From assembly GCF_018531495.1 (NCBI RefSeq), contig NZ_JAHDTI010000001.1, positions 248,001 to 312,000 of the forward strand: a stretch of 64,000 bases of DNA, written 5' to 3'. The notes under the pieces were generated by a model. That model ran no database searches and was not told the origin of the DNA. It worked only from the letters and a program-made list of their open reading frames with translations. This stretch comes from Nonomuraea sediminis (lineage in GTDB: Bacteria > Actinomycetota > Actinomycetes > Streptosporangiales > Streptosporangiaceae). Below are positions 8,452-16,729 of this stretch, one piece after another (position 1 is the stretch's first letter; each line of letters opens with the position of its first letter). The position numbers and the translations under genes are program-made.

Positions 8452-10323
8452 TCAGACCTCCCAGCAGGCGACCTGGTGCGCCGGGCCGTGGACGACGAGG
8501 GGCGGGCGCTCGGCCGAGCAGCGGGCGGCGGCCAGCTCGCACCGGTCGGCGAACGCGCACCCGGTGCCGACCTGCGAGGGGGCCGGCTGGCGGCCCGGGA
8601 TGCTGGCCAGCGGCCTGCTCCTGTCGGTGTCCATGTCGGGCAGCGAGTCGATGAGCGCCCGCGTGTACGGGTGCGCGGCGCCGACGGCCAGCCTGGCCAC
8701 GGGCAGCTCCTCCACGACGCGGCCCGCGTACATGACCACGACCCGGTCGCACAGCTCGCCGACGACCGCGATGTCGTGCGAGATGAACAGCGCGGCCGCG
8801 CCGCTCTCGTCGACGACCTCGCGCAGCAGGCGCAGGATCTGCCGCTGCACGGTCACGTCCAGCGCCGTGGTCGGCTCGTCGGCGATGATCAGCTTGGGCT
8901 CGCCCATCAGGCCCATCGCGATCACCGCGCGCTGCCGCATGCCGCCCGACAGCTCGTGCGGATGCCTCCTGGCCTGTTTGTCCGGCTCGGGCAGGTGCAC
9001 GTGCCCGAGCCGATCGACGGCCCGCGCGTGCGCCTCCGTACGGCCGGCCCCCAGGTGGACGGTGGCCACCTCGGCCAGCTGACCGCCCACCTTGAGCGCC
9101 GGGTTGAGCGAGGCCATCGGGTCCTGGAACACCATGGCCAGCGTGGTCCCGAGCTCCTTGCCTGACATCCCGGCGACATCCTTGCCGTCCAGGCGGAGCC
9201 TGGCGTGGGTGACCGTACCCGGATGCGGCACGAGCCCACCGATGGCGGCCGCGGTGAGGCTCTTGCCGCTGCCCGACTCGCCCACGATCCCGACGATCTC
9301 GCCGGGAGCGACGCTCAGCGACAGCCCGCGCACCGGCGTCACCCCGCCGGGGAAGGACACGGTCAGCTCCCGCACCTCCAGCACCGCGCCGGGATCGGGT
9401 TCGCTCGCGGCCTCCTCCCCCACGGCCTCGGGCTTCTCCGCCCGTACGGCGGGCCGCCCCGCCGCCTTGGCCAGCGCGTCGCCGAGCAGGTTGAACCCGA
9501 TCCCGGCCAGCGCCACGGCCAGCGCGGGCCCCAGCGCCACCTCCGGCGTGACGTAGATCCGGGAGAACCCGTCGAACAGCAGCCGCCCCCAGTCGAAGTC
9601 CGGCGGCTGCACCCCCAGCCCGAGGAACGACATCCCGGCCAGGCCGAGCAGCGCGAACCCGAGCGACTGGGTGAGGTTGAGTATCAGCGGCTCGGCGATG
9701 TTCGGGAGCACGTGCCTGGTCAGGACCCACCGCCGGGGCACGCCCAGCATGCGGGCGGCCGAGACGTAGTCGGCCCCGGCGACGGAGGCGGCCAGCGTCT
9801 GGGTGAGCCGGGCGAACGCGGGCGCCGAGGCCACCCCGATGCCGAGCACGGCGCCCTTGGCACCGAGCCCGGTCACCACGGCGGTGAACATGGCCAGCAG
9901 CAGCCCCGGGAAGGCCACCAGGGCGTTGACCAGCCCGGTCACGAACCTGGCGCCGCGGCGGGGCAGCACCGACGGCAGCGCGCCGAGCACGACTCCCACG
10001 CTCGCGCCGATGAGGGAGGAGATCAGCGCGAGCGTGAGCGAGAAGCGCCCGGCCACCAGCATCCGGGCCAGCAGGTCGCGGCCCAGGTTGTCGGTGCCGA
10101 GCGGATGGGCGGACGAGGCGCCCTGCAGGATGGCCGAGGCGTCGATCCGCTCGGCCGTCTCGCCCCAGATGGGCGGTCCGATGATCGCCAGCACGACCAT
10201 GAGCGCCACGATCACGGCGCCCGCGACGCCGGAGGGGGTGCGCGGGAGCCGCAGGCGTGCCCGGCGCGGCCGGACGAGCGGCTGTGCCGTACCCGTCAGG
10301 TCCGCCGTCTGAGCGCTGGACAT
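8452..10323 (-). CDS. Fused ABC permease (DppC-like) and ATPase (DppD-like)
   Basis: 623 aa from ATG 10323, which overlaps the preceding stop by one base (TGATG). Residues about 1-300 are a DppC/OppC permease with the EAA-type loop around ARMLGVPRRWVLTRHVLPNI. A linker rich in Glu/Ala/Pro (about 300-320) leads to an ABC ATPase with Walker A GIVGESGSGKS, signature ELSGGMRQRAVIAMGL and Walker B LIIADEPTTALD. The C-terminal oligopeptide/dipeptide domain has cysteines in GCAFADRCELAAARC. Permease-ATPase fusions of this type occur in actinobacterial peptide importers. The longer frame upstream of 10323 is antisense noise within the next gene. Confidence 0.92.
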   Translation of the reverse strand: MSSAQTADLTGTAQPLVRPRRARLRLPRTPSGVAGAVIVALMVVLAIIGPPIWGETAERIDASAILQGASSAHPLGTDNLGRDLLARMLVAGRFSLTLALISSLIGASVGVVLGALPSVLPRRGARFVTGLVNALVAFPGLLLAMFTAVVTGLGAKGAVLGIGVASAPAFARLTQTLAASVAGADYVSAARMLGVPRRWVLTRHVLPNIAEPLILNLTQSLGFALLGLAGMSFLGLGVQPPDFDWGRLLFDGFSRIYVTPEVALGPALAVALAGIGFNLLGDALAKAAGRPAVRAEKPEAVGEEAASEPDPGAVLEVRELTVSFPGGVTPVRGLSLSVAPGEIVGIVGESGSGKSLTAAAIGGLVPHPGTVTHARLRLDGKDVAGMSGKELGTTLAMVFQDPMASLNPALKVGGQLAEVATVHLGAGRTEAHARAVDRLGHVHLPEPDKQARRHPHELSGGMRQRAVIAMGLMGEPKLIIADEPTTALDVTVQRQILRLLREVVDESGAAALFISHDIAVVGELCDRVVVMYAGRVVEELPVARLAVGAAHPYTRALIDSLPDMDTDRSRPLASIPGRQPAPSQVGTGCAFADRCELAAARCSAERPPLVVHGPAHQVACWEV

Positions 10324-11246
10324 CAGGACTCCTTGATCTTGGAGGTCGGGTCGAGCACGCCCAGCATCAGGTCGACGGCGAAGTTCACGACCAGCACGAT
10401 GCCGCCGTAGACCAGGATCACGGCCTGGGCCACCGGGTAGTCCTTCTGCGTGATCGCCTCGGTGATCTTCAGGCCGAGCCCGGGCCAGGCGAAGACGTAC
10501 TCCACCAGCACGCTGCCCGCGATCAGCGCCGTGAGCAGCAGTCCGCCCATGGTGAGCGTGGCGGTGAGGGTGTTGGGCAGCACGTGCCTGAAGTAGAGCC
10601 TGGCCGCGGGCAGGCGCTTGGCGCGGGCCAGGCGGATGTAGTCCGAGCCCAGCTCCTTCAGCGTCTCCACCCTGGCGATGCGGGCGATCATCGCGATCGG
10701 CCCGAGGGCCAGCGCCACCACGGGTAGCACGAAGGAGTCCGGGCCCGTCTTGCCCGCGGGCGGGAGCAGGTGCAGCCCGATGGCGAACACGGTGACCAGC
10801 GCGATCGAGTACAGGAACTCGGGCACGGCCACGGCGGTGCCGGTGACCGAGTTGAAAGTGATCTCGGTGCCGCGGTTGCGGCCGTTCTCGGTGCGGATGG
10901 CGGCCCACATGCCCAGCGGCACGGCCACCAGCAGCGACACGACGGTGGCCAGGACGGCCAGCATCAGCGTGTTGGGCAGCCGGGCCATGATCACGTCACC
11001 CACCGGCTCGCCGCTGATGAACGACGTGCCGAGATTGCCGGTGAAGACGTGGCCGACGTAGGTGAAGAACTGCTCGATCAGCGGCCGGTCCAGGCCGAGG
11101 GCGGCCATGCGGGCCTGGACCAGCTCCACCGGGGCGGCGGGCCCCAGTGAGGCCCGCACGGGGTCGCCGGGAATCAGGTGGATCATCGCGAACGAGGCCA
11201 CGAGCAGCACGGCCATCGACACGACGAACCTGATCAGATGCCTCAC
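10323..11246 (-). CDS. Peptide-type ABC transporter permease (DppB-like)
   Basis: 307 aa, GTG start at 11246 immediately after the TGA of the binding-protein gene. It is a six-helix DppB/OppB permease: an N-terminal helix with FAMIHLIPGDPVRASLG (the family IPGDP motif), a periplasmic stretch, and the coupling loop ELGSDYIRLARAKRLPAARLY, which contacts the ATPase. It forms the membrane channel with the permease half of the fused protein. The tight spacing with both neighbours shows co-transcription. Confidence 0.93.
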   Translation of the reverse strand: MRHLIRFVVSMAVLLVASFAMIHLIPGDPVRASLGPAAPVELVQARMAALGLDRPLIEQFFTYVGHVFTGNLGTSFISGEPVGDVIMARLPNTLMLAVLATVVSLLVAVPLGMWAAIRTENGRNRGTEITFNSVTGTAVAVPEFLYSIALVTVFAIGLHLLPPAGKTGPDSFVLPVVALALGPIAMIARIARVETLKELGSDYIRLARAKRLPAARLYFRHVLPNTLTATLTMGGLLLTALIAGSVLVEYVFAWPGLGLKITEAITQKDYPVAQAVILVYGGIVLVVNFAVDLMLGVLDPTSKIKES

Positions 11247-12818
11247 TCAGCCTCCCTGGGTGAGCCGGATCGAGGCCGGGTAGAACAGCCCGGCCATCGT
11301 GTCGAACGTGGCGCCCTTGGAGGCGGTGAGAACCGTGTTCTCCACCACGGGGACCAGGTCGACGTTGTCGAACAGGGCCGACTCCGACTCCAGCCAGAGC
11401 TTGCACCCGGCCTCCCCCGGCATCCCGGTGGCCTTGGCCACGAGCTCCTCGTAGCGGGTGTTGGCCAGGTGGGCGAAGTTGCCGCCCTTGGGGGCGGACG
11501 GGCCGGACAGGAAGCCGACGAGCTGGGTGGGCAGGGTCACGCCGATGGGCAGCCAGATGACGTCCCAGTCCTGGGTGGCGTTGAGCTCCTCGGCCAGCTT
11601 GGTGTCGATGACGCCGTTCAGCTTGGTCTCCACGCCGATCTTCTTCCAGGCGTTGGCGACGTACTCGGCGGCGGCCTGGATGCCGGGGCCGCGGGTCGTC
11701 ACGTACACGTAGCGCATCGAGAGCCGCTTGCCGTTCTTGACGCGGACGCCGTCGGGGCCGGCCTTCCAGCCCGCGGCGTCCAGCGCGGCGGTCGCCGCGG
11801 CGACGTCGTAGCCGGGCACGTGACCCGTGACGGTGTCACCCGGGCAGGGGCGCGGGTAGAGCACCAGCCCGGAGGCGGGCTTGCCGGTGCCGCTGGTGGA
11901 GACGTTGCCCAGCTCGGTCAGGTTGATGGCCTGGGTGAGCGCCTTGCGCACGGCCGGGTCGTGGGTGGGCCTGTCCTCGCCCTGGTGGTAGAAGAACTGG
12001 CCGTTGCCGTTCGGGACGATCTTCTTGCCGATGCCGGGAGTGGCCTCCAGCCGCGCCCGGTCGGGGCCGTTGACGTCCATGCCGTTGATGGTCCCGGCGA
12101 TCAGCAGGTTGGCGGCCGTCTGCTCGTTGGGGACGACCTTCAGCACCACCCTGTCGGGCAGCTCCTTGGCCGTGGCGCCGCCGGGGCCCCAGGCGTACTC
12201 GCGGCGGACCTTGAAGGTGTAGTGGTCGCCGGGCACCGACTCGCTCAGCACCCACGGTCCGCTGCCTGAGGTGGCGTGCGCGATCAGCGAACGGTCCTTG
12301 ACCGCCTTGCCGCAGACGATGTACAGCAGGCGGGCGCTCTCCAGGATGAAGCTGAACGGCTTGGACGTCGACAGCGTCACGGTCCCCGCGGCGTCGTCCG
12401 CCTTGGCCTTCATGTCGGCCGGCACGAGCACGCCGTTGACGGGGGACTTGGTGGCGGGGTCGGTCATGTGGTTGACGTTCTCGGCCACGTCAGCCGCCAT
12501 GAGCGGCGAGCCGTCGGAGCACGTGACGTCCTTGCGCATGGTGAAGGTCACCTGGTCGGGCTTGACGTCCCACTTCTCCGCCAGCGCCGGGATGATCTTG
12601 CCGTCCTGGGAGCTGCTGACCAGCGTGTCGTAGGAGAAGGACAGTACCTCGTTGGTGACGGAGAGCACGCCCATGGCGGGATCGAGTACCCCGGGGTCGG
12701 CGGTGATGGCGTAGGTGAACGTGCCGCCCGCGACCGGTTTGCCCGGTCCGCTCGCCGTGCCGCCGCCGCAGGCCGCGGCGAACAGGGCCAGTGCGGCGAG
12801 CGCTGCTGTTTTTCTCAT
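11247..12818 (-). CDS. Family 5 extracellular solute-binding lipoprotein
   Basis: 523 aa from ATG 12818, chosen because GGAG lies 7-8 nt upstream and the protein then begins with a lipoprotein signal (MRKTAALAALALFAAAC, lipobox with Cys17). The first 26 residues of the longer frame break the signal peptide. The body is a DppA/OppA-type cluster C binding protein: the N-terminal GGTFTYAITADPGVLDPA segment is typical. It is exported, lipid-anchored and delivers peptides (or nickel/glycosides in some relatives) to the permeases encoded directly downstream. The gap before it (about 100 bp after the PucR gene) is the largest inside the operon and holds a palindrome, so it may have its own promoter. 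Confidence 0.93.
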   Translation of the reverse strand: MRKTAALAALALFAAACGGGTASGPGKPVAGGTFTYAITADPGVLDPAMGVLSVTNEVLSFSYDTLVSSSQDGKIIPALAEKWDVKPDQVTFTMRKDVTCSDGSPLMAADVAENVNHMTDPATKSPVNGVLVPADMKAKADDAAGTVTLSTSKPFSFILESARLLYIVCGKAVKDRSLIAHATSGSGPWVLSESVPGDHYTFKVRREYAWGPGGATAKELPDRVVLKVVPNEQTAANLLIAGTINGMDVNGPDRARLEATPGIGKKIVPNGNGQFFYHQGEDRPTHDPAVRKALTQAINLTELGNVSTSGTGKPASGLVLYPRPCPGDTVTGHVPGYDVAAATAALDAAGWKAGPDGVRVKNGKRLSMRYVYVTTRGPGIQAAAEYVANAWKKIGVETKLNGVIDTKLAEELNATQDWDVIWLPIGVTLPTQLVGFLSGPSAPKGGNFAHLANTRYEELVAKATGMPGEAGCKLWLESESALFDNVDLVPVVENTVLTASKGATFDTMAGLFYPASIRLTQGG

Positions 12819-12881
12819 TCGGGGACTCCAGACGCGCGTGGGGGGAGATGCCCCACCTTCGCCCCTAGCAGGAGCCGGTTC

Positions 12882-12899
12882 TTCGTGCCGCTTCACGAA
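12882..12899. promoter_or_regulatory. 18-bp palindrome upstream of the solute-binding protein gene
   Basis: TTCGTG and CACGAA form 6-bp arms with a 6-nt spacer. The palindrome lies 63-80 nt upstream of the lipoprotein start, in the only roomy gap of the operon and directly next to the PucR gene. An operator for that regulator is a reasonable inference; there is no direct proof. Confidence 0.4.
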
Positions 12900-12918
12900 A
12901 TGCGCGGGCGGCCTCGTT

Positions 12919-14532
12919 CTAGCGGCCGAAGATCCGCATCTGGAGCATCACGGTGAGCCGGGCGTCGGGATCCGACAGGTCGAGCCCGCTGATCTCCACC
13001 AGCCGCTTGAGCCGGTACCGGAAGGTGTTGGCGTGCACGTGCACCTTGGCGGAGGCCACGTTGACGTCGCCGAAGGCGTCCAGGTAGGCCCGCAGCGTGG
13101 CGACCAGCTCGCTGCCGTGCTCGGCGTCGTGGGCAAGCAGCCGCTCGTAGGGACCGGTGGGCGACTGTTCCTCGGCCGCGGCCACGTCGGAGACCTGCAG
13201 CAGCAGCGACTCGAAGTGGACCGTGGTGTAGCCGGCGACCTGCCCGCTGCTCTCACGGGCGCGCAGCACGCGCAGCGCCCTGTCGGCGTCGGCGCGCGAG
13301 CGCGCCACCTGCGACAGGTTGGCGGCCAGGCGGCCGACCCCGATGTTGGCGGCGTGCCGCGGCCCGACGCGCGCCAGGAAGCTCTCGGCGACGCGTACGG
13401 CACGCGCCTCCTCCTCGCCGCCGGCGTGCAGCGGCAGCACGGCGTAGGCCACCGAGCCGACGAGCGCGGCGGCGGCCTTGGGGTGGATGGCGCCCACGTG
13501 CAGGGACAGCGCGTCGCAGAAGCGCTGTCTGTCGCTCTCGCCGCGGGCGGGGTCGGCGGCGGAGACGTCGGTGAGCTGGGCGGCCAGCACGCACAGGCGT
13601 TCGGTGGCGATGCCCAGCCTGCCCGCCGCCTCGTGCGCGTCGGCGCCGCCCGCCAGCACGGTCGACAGCAGGTCGGCGCGCAGCCGCCGCTGGGTGTCCG
13701 CGCCGGCGCGCTCGCGCAGCAGCTGCAGGGCGACGATCTTGGCGGCGTCGGTCAGGGCCCGCTGCCGCTGCTCGCTGAGGGGCTCGCGCACGGCGGCCCA
13801 GATGGAGCCGAGGATCTCGTCGCCGGTGCGCACGGCCACCGCGACGCGGTCGAGGCTGCCGTCGGTCATCTCGATGTAGATGGGCTCGCGGCTCTGGTAG
13901 AGCTGCTTGAAGGAGCCCCTCTCGTCCAGCATGCGCTGGTAGCGCTCGGGCACCTGGCGGCCGAGCACGGTCTCGACGCGGCCGGGGTCGGCCTCGTCCT
14001 GCCTGCCGGAGAAGGCCAGCACCCGGGAGGAGCGGTCCTCGATGGTGACGGGCGCGTCGAGCAGCGCGCAGACCGCGTTGGCCAGCGCGAACAGGTCGCC
14101 CTGCGGGCCGTCCCCGGGTTCGGCCAGGTCACCCTCGGCCAGCAGCGACCGGATCAGCGCCGCCACCTGGGACCAGGAGGCGGCGCGGGTGAGCCCGAGC
14201 ACGGCCACGCCGGTCTCCAGGACCTTGGCGCGGACCTGCTCGTCGACGTCCACGGGCAGCTTGACGACGATCCCGGCCGCCTCGGGCGCCAGGTCGATCA
14301 GCGAGCAGATCTCGGGAGCGCCGTGGACCCCCACGGCGAGCAGGATCCCGCCAGGCGGGACCAGCAGCTCGTCGAGGGGGTCGAAGATGTGCACCCCGGT
14401 GACCTCGATGTCGAGGTCACCGGGCGAGGCAGCCACGTCGAGCACCGTGTTGCCGAGGTCGAGCAGGATCCGTCCGAGACTGGCGCGTGGACGGTCGTGC
14501 ATGCGCTCACGATAGTCGACGTAGAGGGACAT
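12919..14532 (-). CDS. PucR/CdaR-family transcriptional regulator
   Basis: 537 aa. It has an N-terminal PucR-type ligand domain (about 20-140), a central GGDEF-like/CdaR segment, and the C-terminal helix-turn-helix of the family around VHVHANTFRYRLKRLVEISG, followed by DLSDPDARLTVMLQMRI. Such regulators control purine, amino acid or sugar-acid use and usually respond to the substrate of the linked pathway. The ATG at 14532 overlaps the upstream stop by one base (TGATG); an internal ATG at 14502 is possible. Its place inside the operon, between the hydrolases and the importer, suggests it senses the imported compound (inference). Confidence 0.9.
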   Translation of the reverse strand: MSLYVDYRERMHDRPRASLGRILLDLGNTVLDVAASPGDLDIEVTGVHIFDPLDELLVPPGGILLAVGVHGAPEICSLIDLAPEAAGIVVKLPVDVDEQVRAKVLETGVAVLGLTRAASWSQVAALIRSLLAEGDLAEPGDGPQGDLFALANAVCALLDAPVTIEDRSSRVLAFSGRQDEADPGRVETVLGRQVPERYQRMLDERGSFKQLYQSREPIYIEMTDGSLDRVAVAVRTGDEILGSIWAAVREPLSEQRQRALTDAAKIVALQLLRERAGADTQRRLRADLLSTVLAGGADAHEAAGRLGIATERLCVLAAQLTDVSAADPARGESDRQRFCDALSLHVGAIHPKAAAALVGSVAYAVLPLHAGGEEEARAVRVAESFLARVGPRHAANIGVGRLAANLSQVARSRADADRALRVLRARESSGQVAGYTTVHFESLLLQVSDVAAAEEQSPTGPYERLLAHDAEHGSELVATLRAYLDAFGDVNVASAKVHVHANTFRYRLKRLVEISGLDLSDPDARLTVMLQMRIFGR

Positions 14533-15419
14533 CAGCCGCGCAGGTGGTCGACGGCGAGCCGGGCGGCCTTGCCGATCGCCGCGTCGGCCGCCGGGTTGCG
14601 GAAGCTCAGGTCGTCGCCGTGGAGGAACACCGCCACCGCATACCTCGACTTATCCGGATATTCCACGACACCGACCTCGTTGCGGACGCCCCAGAGCGTG
14701 CCCGTCTTGCCGGAGACCTTGACCTCGTCGGGGAAGCCGGAGGACAGCCGGTGCGGCCAGACCTGGTTGCCCATGATCTTCCGTACCTCGGCGCAGGCCT
14801 CCGCGGGACCGGCCTCGTCGCGCCAGATGAGCCCGAGCAGCGTGGTCAGCTCGCGCGGCGTGCCGGCGGTGGTGCGGGCGGGGTCCCGCACCGCCAGGGC
14901 GCGGATCCGCTCGGGCGTGGCCGTCGCCAGCGCCGCCGTGAGCGCCTCCTCCAGCTCGATCCCGCCCTTCTCGGCCGCCTCGGAGCCGACCAGTTCCTCG
15001 GCCACCGTCTTGAACAGCTCGGCGCAGCCGCCGATGAGGTGGGTCCGCCAGAGTCCCAGCTCCTTCAGCGTGCCGTTGACCCGGTCCAGGCCGACCCTGC
15101 GCAGCAGCACGTCGGTGGCGGCGTTGTCGGACATCGTCATCATGAAGTGGGCCAGGTCGCGCAGCGTGAGCGAGACGTCGTCGAGGCAGCCGGAGGTGCC
15201 GATCCCGCCGTCCTTGTCGGCGGCGGTCACGGTCAGCCGTTCGGTGCGCTCGAGCTGACCGGCGGCGGCCTGCCTGGCGTACTCCAGCACGATCGGGATC
15301 TTGAACACCGAGGCGAGCACGACGGGCTCGTCAGGGTCGAGTCCCGTCTCCGCCCCGCCGTCGAGGTCGACGGCGTGCACGAAGCCGCGCACGCCCGCCT
15401 CGTCGAACACCTCACGCAC
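14532..15419 (-). CDS. Class A beta-lactamase-like serine hydrolase, cytoplasmic
   Basis: 295 aa, GTG start overlapping the upstream gene by 8 nt. Three of the active-site motifs of the penicillin-binding protein/class A fold are clear: SVFK (Ser37/Lys40), SDN (97-99) and KTG (238-240). I find no ExxLN motif of the omega loop between residues 135 and 184, so efficient deacylation of beta-lactams is doubtful. There is no signal peptide or lipobox, unlike true beta-lactamases. A cytoplasmic DD-peptidase, D-aminopeptidase or amidase is more likely (inference). It sits between two AmpC-like genes and the importer genes. Confidence 0.87.
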   Translation of the reverse strand: MREVFDEAGVRGFVHAVDLDGGAETGLDPDEPVVLASVFKIPIVLEYARQAAAGQLERTERLTVTAADKDGGIGTSGCLDDVSLTLRDLAHFMMTMSDNAATDVLLRRVGLDRVNGTLKELGLWRTHLIGGCAELFKTVAEELVGSEAAEKGGIELEEALTAALATATPERIRALAVRDPARTTAGTPRELTTLLGLIWRDEAGPAEACAEVRKIMGNQVWPHRLSSGFPDEVKVSGKTGTLWGVRNEVGVVEYPDKSRYAVAVFLHGDDLSFRNPAADAAIGKAARLAVDHLRG

Positions 15420-16728
15420 GCGGCACCGCCCTGCCGTTGTGCAGGTAGGCGGCGCGGCCGTCGCGCACGATGAACGTGGCCGTCTCGTACAGGCCGTCCT
15501 CAGCCTCGGCGGCGATGAAGGAGTCGCCGCTGAGATGCACGAACCTGGTCGTCTTGTGCTCGGCGCCCATGCTCGCCATGAACTCGCCGGGGATGAGCGT
15601 GATGTCCAGCCCGCCGTCGGCGGCGGCCACCTCGTAGCCCAGCTGCGGCCCCTGGTAGCGACCCTCGTACGGCGCGGCGTCGACGGCCCGCGGCTGCGCG
15701 GGCGGCTTCGGCAGCTCGGGCACGGCGGCGCCGGTGAGCTCCCTGATGACGGGATGCGCCAGCTCGACGAGGAGGCCGAGGGCGGAGCCGCCGTTGACGT
15801 TCATCGCCAGCACGAAGTCGGCGCCGGGCACGATGACCCAGAACGTGCTCTGCCCCGGGGTGCCGCCGTCGTGGCCGTAGGCGCCCCATTCGAGCAGTTC
15901 GACGCCGAGCCCCCACTGCGCGGCCAGCAGCCCGTTCACGCCGGGCACGTCGACCTGCGGGGTGAGCATGGCGGCCACGCTCTCCTGCGACAGGACCCTG
16001 GTGCCGTCCTCGGCGGCGCCGCCCGCGGCCAGCATCCGCCCGAACCTGACCAGCTCGCGCGGCGCCAGGCACATCGTGGAGCCGGCGGGCGCGTTGGAGC
16101 GCGGCATCTGCCACTTCGGGTAGACGACGTTGTCCGGCCCGATGTGCCCGGCCGAGGCGCGCAGGAGCACCGCCTCCTCGCCGAACAGCGCGGCCTGGGT
16201 GACGCCGAGCGGCTCCATCAGCCGCTCGCGCATGGCCTGCTCCCAGGTGGTGCCGCGCAGCGTGGCCACCAGCGCGCCGAGCACCACGTAGCCGGCGTTG
16301 CAGTAGGAGAACAGGGCACCGGGCTCGTGCACGATCCCGGCGTCCTTCAGGTAGGCGACGAACTTGTCCAGGCAGTCGTCGCCGCGCCCGGTGTCCTCGA
16401 ACAGGTCGCCGTCGAAGCCGCCGGTGTGCGTCAGCAGGTGCCGCACCGTGATCGCCCCGCGGACGGGGAAGCCGGGCAGGTAGTCGGTGACGAGCTTGTC
16501 CAACTCGACCAGGCCCTCGTCGACCAGCTGCATGACCAGCGCGGCCGTCCACACCTTGGTGGTCGAGCCGACCTGGAAGACGCTGTCGGGCGTGGCCTCC
16601 ACGCCGGTGTTCCTGTTGAGCACGCCGGTTGCGGCCTCGTGCAGCTCGCCGCGTGACCACACCGCGATGGCCGCGCCGGGCACGTTGTGCGCGCGCGCCG
16701 CTTCGTCGAGACGCTTCTGCAGGTCCAT
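15412..16728 (-). CDS. AmpC-like (class C, S12) serine hydrolase, paralogue 1
   Basis: 438 aa. S12 motifs: STTK (Ser55/Lys58), YCN (Tyr142/Asn144) and a late GHDG motif in place of KTG. No signal peptide is present, so it should be cytoplasmic. Residues after about 330 form an extra beta-barrel-like C-terminal domain, as in D-aminopeptidase/EstB-like relatives. It shares with the next gene an unusual stretch GDLF.DTGRGDDC, which points to a tandem duplication. One base separates it from that gene. Expected chemistry: hydrolysis of amide or ester bonds, possibly D-residue peptides. Confidence 0.9.
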   Translation of the reverse strand: MDLQKRLDEAARAHNVPGAAIAVWSRGELHEAATGVLNRNTGVEATPDSVFQVGSTTKVWTAALVMQLVDEGLVELDKLVTDYLPGFPVRGAITVRHLLTHTGGFDGDLFEDTGRGDDCLDKFVAYLKDAGIVHEPGALFSYCNAGYVVLGALVATLRGTTWEQAMRERLMEPLGVTQAALFGEEAVLLRASAGHIGPDNVVYPKWQMPRSNAPAGSTMCLAPRELVRFGRMLAAGGAAEDGTRVLSQESVAAMLTPQVDVPGVNGLLAAQWGLGVELLEWGAYGHDGGTPGQSTFWVIVPGADFVLAMNVNGGSALGLLVELAHPVIRELTGAAVPELPKPPAQPRAVDAAPYEGRYQGPQLGYEVAAADGGLDITLIPGEFMASMGAEHKTTRFVHLSGDSFIAAEAEDGLYETATFIVRDGRAAYLHNGRAVPRA

Positions 16729-16729
16729 C

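Noticed and set aside
6475..9165. 896-codon plus-strand open frame over the ABC genes
   Set aside because: Antisense of the glycosidase and ABC ATPase genes, which have full motif sets on the minus strand.
14532..15419. Reading the class A-like protein as a beta-lactamase resistance gene
   Set aside because: No signal peptide, no ExxLN motif in the expected window and an operon of peptide-uptake genes. Resistance is not supported.
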